In this document: piece after piece, positions 1-6,948 of the stretch
Layout of the letters: every line of letters begins with the position of its first letter
How positions within the stretch are numbered: the stretch's first letter is position 1
DNA from: Clostridiales bacterium DTU073
GTDB lineage: Bacteria; Bacillota; Peptococcia; DRI-13; DTU073
Reading direction: 5' to 3'
Assembly: GCA_001512665.1 (NCBI GenBank)
Contig: LFSF01000002.1
Span: forward strand, 1 to 44,226
Length of the DNA stretch: 44,226 nucleotides
Made by a program: the position numbers and the translations under genes
Notes under the pieces: model-generated
Databases searched by the model: none
Seen by the model: only the letters and a program-made list of their open reading frames with translations
What the model was told of the DNA's origin: nothing

Positions 1-456
1 AATGCTGTAATGCTTAAATACCATTTACAACACATTAATTTTTCTTTTGGTAAAGAGGACAGCCCGGCTAAACAGAGTGCTATTCAAGCTGCTAAAGATT
101 ATCATGTAGTTAGAACTGAAGGAGCAAATACACCGCCGGAAGTAATGGAGAGATTAGTTAAATATGAGCGTAATCGTGCGCTTGAAAATCAAGGTCGCAT
201 AATTGCAGTTGTAAAATTGGGAGAGATGAATAAAGAATTAGGTATAATCCCACAACCTCGGGCTGCTGAGGTTTTCCCTGAATATGAAAGCGTAAAAAGA
301 GATTTGGCGCAATTTAAAACAGATATAGAATCAGGAAAATTTAACGAACTTAATCAATTTACGAAAGAAGATAGAGAAGAGAGAGACAATGGATGGTCAG
401 AAAGAAATAAAAGAGAAAACGTTCGTAGCGAACATCATAAAGGAGAGGCAAGATAG
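1..456 (+). CDS. hypothetical protein, probably 5'-truncated by the window edge
   Basis: I do not recognise this family. The frame is open from base 1 through the first ATG at 10, and no ribosome binding site is visible before that ATG, so the gene probably starts outside the window. The visible part is about 150 residues, charged and without membrane segments. Its middle carries the motif LGEMNKELGII followed by FPEY. The same motif pair recurs in the protein at 2227-2775 (LGELNEKLGII, FPEY), and the helix before it also aligns, so the two are distant paralogs. The C-terminal 40 residues are very polar and probably disordered. A hairpin terminator at 495-531 closes the transcript. Function is unknown. 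The paralog arrangement around a phospholipase D-like gene suggests a small accessory island. Confidence 0.6.
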   Translation, partial: NAVMLKYHLQHINFSFGKEDSPAKQSAIQAAKDYHVVRTEGANTPPEVMERLVKYERNRALENQGRIIAVVKLGEMNKELGIIPQPRAAEVFPEYESVKRDLAQFKTDIESGKFNELNQFTKEDREERDNGWSERNKRENVRSEHHKGEAR

Positions 457-494
457 TATTTATGTAAAAAGCCGATAAAAAGACTTGTATTTGT

Positions 495-531
495 AATTAG
501 AGGTAGCTTTTGAAAACTGTCTCTAATTTTT
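495..531 (+). terminator. rho-independent terminator of the first hypothetical gene
   Basis: Arms AATTAGAG (495-502) and CTCTAATT (521-528) extend inward through wobble pairs (GTAG against CTGT). A T-rich tract follows at 527-531. It lies 40 bases after the stop of the first gene. Confidence 0.65.
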
Positions 532-629
532 CTCAATATAAATCATTTTTAAAAGACAATTTTAATTATAAATAGGTATTGGTGTATTAAAATAAGTTAT
601 AGTTATATGTGATGGGGGATGAGCCATAG

Positions 630-2105
630 ATGAGCAGAAGAAAAAAACTTATCTTCATAGTTTTTTTAATTGTGTTTTTTGTTTTTTTATATGGTATTTT
701 TAAGCCTCTTCCACATGGAGTCTCTTGGCAGGGTGAGTTTTATGATGATGCCAAAGTTAAGTTTATTTATGACCTAACCTATGAACAAGATGGGTTGATA
801 GTACATCAACAGAATATTTTTCAAAAGGCTTTAGAAATAATTGAGGAAGCAGAAGAATTTATTGTTTTGGATATGTTTTTATTCAATGATGATTATGATC
901 GGAAAAATGAATTTCCTCAGCTAGCTAATACTATCACCCAGGCACTTGTGAAGAAAAAAGAGGAGGACCCCTCAATATCTATAACCCTAATTACGGATGA
1001 GATCAATACCTTCTATGGTGCGTATCCTTCTAAATATCTGGAGGAATTAAAGCATAACGGAATAGAGGTGGTGCTCACTGATTTAAATGCTTTACGGGAT
1101 TCCAACCCTTTATATTCAGGAGTATGGAATACCTTTATTCGTTGGTTCGGTACATCGGGGAAAGGTTGGTTACCTAATGCTTTTAGTCCGCAAGCCCCTA
1201 AGGTTACGGCACGTTCTTATTTAAAATTGTTAAATTTTAAAGCCAACCATCGCAAAGTTCTGGTAACAGAAAAAAATGCGATGCTTACTTCAGCTAACTT
1301 TCATGATGCCAGTGCTTTTCATTCAAATATTGCCTTTGTTGTAGAGGGGGATATTATTAGAGATATTCTGGCTTCAGAGAAAGCGGTGGTTGCTTTTAGC
1401 GGTGAGGAGATTAAGGTGTTTTATCAAGGAGAGGATGAACAAGTTAAGGATGTTGCTCAATCAGGACGGGATGCAACCTCTTTAACGATAGAGCAAGCAA
1501 AAAATTCAGCGCAAATTGAAGTTTGCTTATTAACAGAAGGTATGATCAAAAGAGAACTATTAAAAGCAATAAATAAAACAGAGCAAGGCGATCATATTTG
1601 GATGGGAATGTTTTATCTTTCGGATCGACAGATTATCAATAGCTTATTAATGGCATCCCGGCGTGGTGTAGAAGAGATTAATTTAGTATTAGACCCCAAT
1701 AAAGATGCATTTGGGTTAGAAAAAAACGGGATTCCCAATAGACCGGTAGCTAATGAACTTTATGAAAAATCTGACGGAAAAATAAAAATAAGATGGTATA
1801 AAACTCATGGGGAACAGTTTCATACGAAATTAACTTTTATTAAAAACAAAGAAAAAAGTATAATTATTGGAGGTTCAGCCAATTTGACGAAAAGGAATAT
1901 TAGCAATTATAATTTAGAAGCCAATTTGGCTATTTATGCTGATAATGAAAGTTTATTGGTTTCAGATATTGAAAATTATTTTCAGCAGATCTGGAGTAAT
2001 AAAAAAGGTATTTATACTGTAGACTTAGAAGTATATAGGGAAAAATCGACATGGAAGAGACTACTTTATTTATTTCAAGAATTCACAGGGTTTTCCACAG
2101 TATAA
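630..2105 (+). CDS. membrane-anchored phospholipase D-like protein (cardiolipin synthase-like)
   Basis: A 491-residue protein with one N-terminal membrane anchor (about residues 7-24) and two phospholipase D (HKD) repeats. Repeat one has HRK at 207-209, followed by SANFHD. Repeat two has HTK at 398-400, followed by GGSANLT. The family makes a phospho-histidine intermediate to hydrolyse or transfer phosphodiester groups, as in cardiolipin synthase or PLD nucleases. Both repeats deviate from HxKx4D: the acidic position is Glu in the first and Lys in the second, so substrate and activity are uncertain. The start ATG has GGGGGAT about ten bases upstream. Its neighbours are two paralogous hypothetical proteins, not lipid genes, which argues against a plain housekeeping cardiolipin synthase. 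Confidence 0.8.
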   Translation: MSRRKKLIFIVFLIVFFVFLYGIFKPLPHGVSWQGEFYDDAKVKFIYDLTYEQDGLIVHQQNIFQKALEIIEEAEEFIVLDMFLFNDDYDRKNEFPQLANTITQALVKKKEEDPSISITLITDEINTFYGAYPSKYLEELKHNGIEVVLTDLNALRDSNPLYSGVWNTFIRWFGTSGKGWLPNAFSPQAPKVTARSYLKLLNFKANHRKVLVTEKNAMLTSANFHDASAFHSNIAFVVEGDIIRDILASEKAVVAFSGEEIKVFYQGEDEQVKDVAQSGRDATSLTIEQAKNSAQIEVCLLTEGMIKRELLKAINKTEQGDHIWMGMFYLSDRQIINSLLMASRRGVEEINLVLDPNKDAFGLEKNGIPNRPVANELYEKSDGKIKIRWYKTHGEQFHTKLTFIKNKEKSIIIGGSANLTKRNISNYNLEANLAIYADNESLLVSDIENYFQQIWSNKKGIYTVDLEVYREKSTWKRLLYLFQEFTGFSTV

Positions 2106-2226
2106 GCTTGCTAAAAGAAAAAGGAGTTATAAAAATTGAGTAGAATTTAGTATAAATTTATGATACAATTACTAATGCCCAAGCGCTTAAGATAAAATAT
2201 AATAAGGAGGAAAAGATATAAATTAA

Positions 2227-2775
2227 ATGGAATTTAAAAGACTAATCAGGAAACTAACCGATAATGAACGAGTAGAGTTTGCAGATTTTAAAGATAATCC
2301 TAAGCTAAAGCAATTAAGAGATCAAATTGATCAGTATATTTCCCATAAGGTACATGAAAATTATTTTAGTTTAGATCTTAGTAAAGAACAAAGTGCCAAA
2401 ATATTGTTTTGGGAAAAGAAAATGATTGAAAACTGTTTTAATGTATATTTTAAGTTAGATTTAAAAAATGTTCTGGAAGAGCAAGTTCAATTAATACGGG
2501 CTCAATTATTGATGAAAGCGGAATTGATGCATGAATTTAGGATAAAGGGTAAATCTTTTTCGCCGGAAAAAATGAAGAAATTAGCTAAGTTGATGCATAA
2601 TTCTTTAGTAATTAACGGCATGATCGAGTTAGGCGAGCTTAATGAGAAATTAGGTATCATTAAACAAGGTGTTGATACAATTTTCCCGGAATATATTCAA
2701 TTATGTAATGAGTTAGATGAATTAGTTCAAGGAGTCGGAACACAGAAGGATGGTGATTATCATGAACAAAACTAA
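2227..2775 (+). CDS. hypothetical protein, paralog of the first gene in the window
   Basis: A 182-residue soluble, helix-rich protein of unknown function. The C-terminal third carries LGELNEKLGII and FPEY, matching LGEMNKELGII and FPEY in the gene at 1-456. The N-terminal halves are not clearly alike. The start is fixed by an in-frame TAA just before the ATG. The AAGGAGG at 2204-2210 is 16 bases away, longer than usual. Its 3' end overlaps the next gene, so the two are probably translationally coupled. No enzymatic motif or membrane segment is visible. Confidence 0.65.
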   Translation: MEFKRLIRKLTDNERVEFADFKDNPKLKQLRDQIDQYISHKVHENYFSLDLSKEQSAKILFWEKKMIENCFNVYFKLDLKNVLEEQVQLIRAQLLMKAELMHEFRIKGKSFSPEKMKKLAKLMHNSLVINGMIELGELNEKLGIIKQGVDTIFPEYIQLCNELDELVQGVGTQKDGDYHEQN

Positions 2776-3091
2776 TAAAAAGAGTACAGGTTTTGTTTTA
2801 AACAATGATGTAGAAGTAGTAATCAATAGTACTTTTGGTAAGATACGGATAAATAGAAAGAGATATAATGAACTTGTGGAAGGATTAAAATACGGTGAGA
2901 ACTTAGGAAGAACAATACTTGAAAGATATGCAACGGAATTATTGAGGCAACAATTAGAAAGACAAGCACCGTCAGGATTAGATGAGATTACTGCTAAAGC
3001 TCTGGCGGGGAAAACTGTTGCAAATAATGATAAGGGCATACGTAGTGGCAGAAAAGCACGTACATCAGTAGAACCTATAGTTAGATATTAA
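2762..3091 (+). CDS. small basic hypothetical protein
   Basis: About 109 residues, starting at the ATG at 2762. An alternative in-frame ATG at 2750 lies within the AAGGATGG that probably serves as the ribosome binding site. The gene overlaps the end of the upstream gene by 14 bases, implying coupled translation. The protein is basic (many Arg and Lys), has a helical middle with repeated Leu and Arg, and ends in a flexible, Arg-rich tail. It has no recognisable domain. A strong terminator follows, so it ends the transcript that begins upstream of 2227. Confidence 0.6.
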   Translation: MNKTNKKSTGFVLNNDVEVVINSTFGKIRINRKRYNELVEGLKYGENLGRTILERYATELLRQQLERQAPSGLDEITAKALAGKTVANNDKGIRSGRKARTSVEPIVRY

Positions 3092-3106
3092 TAGGTATTA
3101 AGAAGA

Positions 3107-3141
3107 AAGGACGGCTTTAGTTAAGTCGTCCTTTTCTTTTT
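3107..3141 (+). terminator. rho-independent terminator
   Basis: Eleven-pair stem from AAGGACGGCTT (3107-3117) to AAGTCGTCCTT (3123-3133), with one G-T pair, a 5-base loop and a following T-rich tail. It closes the 2227-3091 transcript and abuts the htpX remnant on the other strand. Confidence 0.8.
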
Positions 3142-3442
3142 ACATATTTTTAAGTAAATTAATACGTTCTTTTATCGGCGGATGGGTGCTGAAGGCTGAA
3201 TTTATGTTAAATTTTTTTGTCAGAGGATTTATGATGAATAATCCCGCCGTGGCTTCGTTGGCAAAACCCTTTTGCTGCACTTGCTGGGGGTTCTGATAGC
3301 TTGCGAGTTTTTCTAAGGCTGAAGCAAGGTCTAAAGGATAGCCTAAAGTGCGGGCAGCAGTAGCATCGGCCAGATATTCCCTACTGCGCGACATGGCCAT
3401 TTGGATTAATTTAGCGAAGAGAGGAGCAAAAATTTTTTCGAA
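3140..3442 (-). pseudogene. htpX: HtpX-type M48 protease, C-terminal fragment only
   Basis: The minus-strand frame encodes about 100 residues matching the end of HtpX membrane metalloproteases. It includes APLFAKLIQMAMSRSREYLA, carrying the Glu (REYLAD) that is the third zinc ligand in this family, and the terminal THPPIKERINLL. The frame continues upstream of the ATG at 3398-3400 but is closed by TAG at 3443-3445. The N-terminal membrane helices and the HEXXH site are absent from the adjacent sequence. It is therefore a truncated, inactive remnant. The break lies next to an inverted repeat at 3458-3490. Confidence 0.8.
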
Positions 3443-3457
3443 CTATGTAGATTACCA

Positions 3458-3490
3458 CCGGAACCATGGCACTATCGTTTTCGGTTCCGG
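3458..3490. repeat. inverted repeat between the htpX remnant and nagB
   Basis: Perfect 8-base arms CCGGAACC (3458-3465) and GGTTCCGG (3483-3490) with a 17-base spacer. It lies just after nagB and just before the point where htpX homology ends. It has no T-tract on the nagB side, so it is a weak terminator candidate. It could mark the rearrangement that truncated htpX. Confidence 0.5.
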
Positions 3491-3499
3491 CTGAGTTGA

Positions 3500-4240
3500 T
3501 TAGTATTTATCATTGTGGAAGTTTGCAGCTTCTTCATCCACAATTACTGTTACATCTCTATGTGCCCTAAGAAATGAAACGGGAAATTCAGTAGTAATAT
3601 ACCTTTCATTAATTAATTTATTAATAACATTTGTTTTTTTTCTTCCCGTTGCCAATAATACTATTTTTTTAGCTTTCATTATCGTGCCAATACCCATGGT
3701 AATAGCTTGTTTGGGAACTTCATCTATACTTTGAAAAAAGCGTGAATTTACTTTAATCGTATCTTCAGATAAATCGATTATATGAGTAGTAGAGTATAAC
3801 CTGGTACTGGGTTCATTAAAAGCGATGTGACCATTTTCACCCACACCTAACAAAAGCAGATCTATTCCACCGGCAGAATCGATCATTTTTTCATATTCAG
3901 CACAGTAAATAGCGTAGTCTTTTTCCGTTCCTGACGGGATATGATAGTTTTCTTTTTTAATGTTGATATGATTGAAAAGGTTACTTTTCATATAAAAGCT
4001 ATAACTATTTTCATGCTCTGCAGATAAACCTACATATTCATCTAAATTAAAAGTTCTAACCTCAGAAAAATCAATGCTTCCCTCCTGATATGCCTTGATT
4101 AATTCACTATATAACCCTAAAGGAGTACTACCTGTAGCCAGACCAAGAACAGCTTTAGGATTATTTTGTAGAAAAATAATGAAGATCTCAGCTGCCGCTT
4201 TACTAACCTCATCATAATTTTTTTTGACTATAAATTTCAT
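3500..4240 (-). CDS. nagB: glucosamine-6-phosphate deaminase
   Basis: A 246-residue cytoplasmic enzyme that converts glucosamine-6-phosphate to fructose-6-phosphate and ammonia, in amino-sugar catabolism. Family signatures visible are LGLATGSTPLG near the N-terminus (phosphate loop), TFNLDEYVGL (catalytic Asp/Glu region) and LLLGVGENGHIAFNEP (substrate-binding loop with the catalytic His region). Length fits the family. The start has GGAGG eleven bases upstream. No nagA or regulator is adjacent, and the gene is divergent from nadE, so it appears to be a single-gene unit. Confidence 0.95.
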   Translation of the reverse strand: MKFIVKKNYDEVSKAAAEIFIIFLQNNPKAVLGLATGSTPLGLYSELIKAYQEGSIDFSEVRTFNLDEYVGLSAEHENSYSFYMKSNLFNHINIKKENYHIPSGTEKDYAIYCAEYEKMIDSAGGIDLLLLGVGENGHIAFNEPSTRLYSTTHIIDLSEDTIKVNSRFFQSIDEVPKQAITMGIGTIMKAKKIVLLATGRKKTNVINKLINERYITTEFPVSFLRAHRDVTVIVDEEAANFHNDKY

Positions 4241-4382
4241 AGGCCTCAGCCTCCTAAAATAAAAGATAAAACTTAATTTTTGTTCTGATTAATTATATTA
4301 CCTAATTCCGCTTTATTACAATACCCCAAACTAAAATTGAATGTTTTTATAATTTATTTATAATAACTAACTTATATTAATT

Positions 4383-4412
4383 TTGACGGACACATTATTG
4401 TGATTGTATAAT
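4383..4412 (+). promoter_or_regulatory. sigma-A type promoter of nadE
   Basis: TTGACG at 4383-4388 and TATAAT at 4407-4412, with an 18-base spacer, in the nagB-nadE divergent region. It is a near-consensus vegetative promoter about 75 bases ahead of nadE. Confidence 0.7.
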
Positions 4413-4465
4413 TAAAGCGAAAACAAACTGTGCTAGCTATATGATACAAGAGGGGGAACACTATT

Positions 4466-4486
4466 ATGCAAGAGGGGGAATATTAG
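4466..4486 (+). other. six-codon leader ORF / duplicated ribosome binding site before nadE
   Basis: An ATG at 4466 preceded by AAGAGGGGGAA opens a six-codon frame (MQEGEY, then TAG). The frame itself contains a second copy of CAAGAGGGGGAA that serves the nadE ATG at 4488. The two ribosome binding sites are near-identical direct repeats about 22 bases apart. The leader stop lies one base before the nadE start, an arrangement compatible with termination-reinitiation. Translation of the leader is inferred. Confidence 0.4.
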
Positions 4487-4487
4487 T

Positions 4488-5219
4488 ATGCGGAGAGATT
4501 ATCAAGTAGAATTTGCCAACAGAGTATCATTTATTAAGGATGTACTTAAAAAAAGCGGAGCATCCGGTATAGTTTTTGGAAACAGTGGCGGTAAGGACAG
4601 TGCCTTGGTGGGTATCCTCTGTAAAGCAGCTTGTGCAAATACTGTGGGGATAATTATGCCTTGCTCGGCTAAACGGAATTTTGGTCTGGATAAGGAGGAC
4701 GGTTTAGAGTTGGCCAAGCAGTTTGATATTGAAACACGGATAATTGATCTTACTGCACAAAAGGAGCTGGTGCTGGATAACTTAAAGCAAATCACTACAC
4801 CTACTCAATCGGCTATAGCTAATATTGCGCCACGGTTAAGGATGATTACACTTTATGCGGTAGCAGCCAGTGAGGGACGCTTGGTAGCGGGGACAGGTAA
4901 TAGGAGTGAGATCTTTATGGGTTATTTCACAAAATGGGGCGATGGGGCATATGATCTTAATCCTATTGCTGATTTGACCGTTACGGAGGTTTATGAATTT
5001 TTGAAATATCTAAATGCCCCGAAGAGTATTTTGGAAAAGGCTCCATCCGGGGGGCTTTTTGAAGGTCAGACTGATGAAGCAGAAATGGGTGTCAGCTATC
5101 AAGCGATTGATGAATATATCACTACGGGACAGGTCACTGAACGTGATAAGGAGATAATTGATAGATTTCACCTCGGAAGTGAGCATAAACGCGTAGGCCC
5201 GGTTGTTTATAAGCCGTAA
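4488..5219 (+). CDS. nadE: NH3-dependent NAD+ synthetase
   Basis: A 243-residue cytoplasmic enzyme that amidates nicotinic acid adenine dinucleotide with ATP and ammonia to form NAD+. The ATP-pyrophosphatase loop SGGKDS is at residues 33-38. GTGNRSE and the following Lys/Asp-rich segment (FTKWGDGAYDLNPIADLT) form the deamido-NAD site. There is no N-terminal glutaminase domain, so free ammonia is the nitrogen donor. The ribosome binding site is GGGGGAA eight bases upstream. The next gene, a corrinoid adenosyltransferase, follows after 49 bases and is probably co-transcribed. A second NAD gene, nadD, lies far away at 26838. Confidence 0.95.
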   Translation: MRRDYQVEFANRVSFIKDVLKKSGASGIVFGNSGGKDSALVGILCKAACANTVGIIMPCSAKRNFGLDKEDGLELAKQFDIETRIIDLTAQKELVLDNLKQITTPTQSAIANIAPRLRMITLYAVAASEGRLVAGTGNRSEIFMGYFTKWGDGAYDLNPIADLTVTEVYEFLKYLNAPKSILEKAPSGGLFEGQTDEAEMGVSYQAIDEYITTGQVTERDKEIIDRFHLGSEHKRVGPVVYKP

Positions 5220-5268
5220 ATTAACGGATCAAGTTTAAAGGTTAGATTCGAAGAGGAGGAGTTTAGAA

Positions 5269-5859
5269 GTGTCTGTTCAAGGATATGTGCAAGTATATAC
5301 GGGAGAAGGTAAAGGCAAGACTACAGCAGCATTAGGTTTAGCCTTACGTGCACTAGGAGCGGGGAAGAGGGTATTCATTCTTCAATTTATGAAAGAACAG
5401 GTTTATAGTGAGCATCGAATTCTTCCGCATCTTTCGGAGAATTTATGTTTAGAGACAATCGGGAAACCTTTCTTTTTAATTAAAGAAGGAAGTATGCCTG
5501 AAGAAGAATTAGCTAAATGGGCCAAAAAAGCGGTGGTTTTTCCACCGGGAAAACCACCGCAGGAATATTTAGATTTGCTTGCTAAGGGAATGGCCAGAGC
5601 ACAGGAAGTTGTAACAAGTGGAGAATATGATTTGGTTATCTTGGATGAAATTAATGTGGCTCTTCATTTTGGCCTAGTGACTTGGGCACAGGTTGAAGAT
5701 TTAATAAAGTATAAAGGTGAGCATGTAGAACTGGTACTTACCGGTAGAGGAGCCCCGCCCGAATTAATTGAGCGTGCGGATTTGGTTACGGAGATGAAGG
5801 AAATTAAACATTATTACCAAACAAAAGGGGTAGAGGCTAGAAAGGGGATTGAAAACTAA
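5269..5859 (+). CDS. cobO: cob(I)alamin adenosyltransferase, CobA/CobO/BtuR type
   Basis: A 196-residue protein that transfers the 5'-deoxyadenosyl group of ATP to Co(I) corrinoids, giving adenosylcobalamin. The atypical P-loop GEGKGKTTA lies at residues 12-20, followed by the family pattern FILQFMK, and later YDLVILDEIN (Walker B) and LTGRGAPPELIERADLVTEM. The start is GTG with GAGGAGGAG upstream. Residues 88-95 (KAVVFPPG) are encoded by a perfect 11-base inverted repeat, described separately. It implies corrinoid-dependent metabolism or salvage in the host. It ends in a strong terminator that overlaps the convergent rhomboid gene. Confidence 0.92.
   Translation: MSVQGYVQVYTGEGKGKTTAALGLALRALGAGKRVFILQFMKEQVYSEHRILPHLSENLCLETIGKPFFLIKEGSMPEEELAKWAKKAVVFPPGKPPQEYLDLLAKGMARAQEVVTSGEYDLVILDEINVALHFGLVTWAQVEDLIKYKGEHVELVLTGRGAPPELIERADLVTEMKEIKHYYQTKGVEARKGIEN
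5530..5560. repeat. perfect inverted repeat inside cobO
   Basis: Arms GCGGTGGTTTT (5530-5540) and AAAACCACCGC (5550-5560) with a 9-base loop, inside the coding region. The mRNA would form a stable hairpin. It is not followed by a T-tract. Confidence 0.75.
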
Positions 5860-5911
5860 GGAGATGCCCTAAGATAATCCGTAGTTAGTAATACTACTAG
5901 ATTTTTGAAAA

Positions 5912-6592
5912 TCAGGTATAAGTATACCTGTTTTTCTTTTTCAGCAGTGGCATGAGGAGTAAACCGACAATAAAGCCACCTATATGAGCCCACCAGGCCA
6001 CAGAACTGCCTGTTGTTCCGGCATTTAGGATGCCGTTAAAGATTTGGATAACAAACCAAAAGAAGAGAAAAAAGGTGGCCGGTATTTTCCGGATAGTTAC
6101 AAAGATAAACACAAAAATAAGTGTGGTAATTTTAGCTTTTGGAAAGGTAATAAAATAAGCTCCCAAGATACCGGCAATGGCTCCACTAGCTCCAACCAGA
6201 GGGATAGGGGAATTAATTGCAGTCAGATAATATATTAAGTTTGCGGCAATCCCGGAGATAAGGTAAAAGAGGAGGAAGCGGAAATGCCCCAAGCGGTCTT
6301 CGATATTATCACCGAATATCCACAAAAAAAGCATATTAGAGATAACATGAAACCAACTGCCGTGTAAGAAAGTTGCGGTAAGGAGTGGTGGATACAGAAA
6401 TCCTAACAAAGAGAGTGCTTCTACTCTTTCCGTAAGTAAGGCAGGAGTAAAACCATAGTGTAAAATCATATATTCCATTTGTAAAGGTGTACTAAGGGAT
6501 TGTTGTAGAAAGATAAATAAATTGAGAGCAATTAAAATCACGGTTACTAGTGGGAAATGCTGTGAGCGAGTGCTATCTCGTAATGGTATCAT
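5912..6592 (-). CDS. rhomboid family intramembrane serine protease
   Basis: A 226-residue polytopic membrane protein with about six hydrophobic segments. The rhomboid catalytic dyad is visible: Ser136 in GASGAIAG and His203 in WWAHIGGF. The HGSWFHVISNMLFLWIFG segment (from about residue 77) carries the conserved His and Asn of the oxyanion region. Rhomboids cleave transmembrane substrates within the bilayer; the substrate here cannot be told. The C-terminal tail is short and basic. The start ATG is preceded by AGGAG. It is a single gene, convergent with cobO. Confidence 0.92.
   Translation of the reverse strand: MIPLRDSTRSQHFPLVTVILIALNLFIFLQQSLSTPLQMEYMILHYGFTPALLTERVEALSLLGFLYPPLLTATFLHGSWFHVISNMLFLWIFGDNIEDRLGHFRFLLFYLISGIAANLIYYLTAINSPIPLVGASGAIAGILGAYFITFPKAKITTLIFVFIFVTIRKIPATFFLFFWFVIQIFNGILNAGTTGSSVAWWAHIGGFIVGLLLMPLLKKKNRYTYT
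5913..5940 (+). terminator. terminator of the nadE-cobO transcript
   Basis: Palindrome CAGGTATA (5913-5920) AG TATACCTG (5923-5930), followed by TTTTTCTTTT. It overlaps the last codons of the convergent rhomboid gene, whose stop is at 5912-5914. Confidence 0.8.
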
Positions 6593-6667
6593 TTTTCACC
6601 TCTCCTTATTACCTTCTTATTATCTCTTAGAAAAAAAAAATTATCAGTTTTGTCTTCTGAAAATGGT

Positions 6668-6689
6668 GGCGCGGTGTTTGTACCGCGCC
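6668..6689 (-). terminator. GC-rich hairpin after the small gene at 6712
   Basis: Perfect 8-pair stem GGCGCGGT (6668-6675) and ACCGCGCC (6682-6689) with a 6-base loop, 22 bases after the stop of the small minus-strand gene. The following T-tract is weak (CCATTTT), so termination is only moderately supported. Confidence 0.5.
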
Positions 6690-6711
6690 GGTATTGTTGG
6701 GTTGCTTCTTA

Positions 6712-6888
6712 TTATGTTGTTTTTTTATTTTCAGAATACTCTTTTAGGCAAAAGGTGGTTTGTTGTTTTATTTCTGCTTCTTTTTGACCACGATGCAGAT
6801 AAATCCATGATTCCGGCGAAGGTGTTTCTTTTATTGCAGCAATTTTTGAGGGTGCATAGTTTTTAATTGTCCAACACCATTTGTCCAT
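6712..6888 (-). CDS. small hypothetical protein, 58 residues
   Basis: A short minus-strand frame beginning MDKWCWTIKNYAPSKIAAIK and ending YSENKKTT. The start is well supported: TAGGAGG lies 8 bases before the ATG, and a GC-rich hairpin follows the stop. It is basic, with three Trp and two Cys, no signal peptide and no membrane segment. I recognise no family. It lies downstream of dinB on the same strand with a 60-base gap, so it could be read from the SOS promoter of dinB or independently. Confidence 0.55.
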   Translation of the reverse strand: MDKWCWTIKNYAPSKIAAIKETPSPESWIYLHRGQKEAEIKQQTTFCLKEYSENKKTT

Positions 6889-6948
6889 ATTTTTAACCTC
6901 CTAGTAAATGATCAGAAAATAAAACTGTTGTCCTATTATCATATGAAT

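Noticed and set aside
6522-6866. Plus-strand 114-codon open frame across the rhomboid start region
   Set aside because: It overlaps the rhomboid start and the well-signalled small minus-strand gene and has no ribosome binding site.
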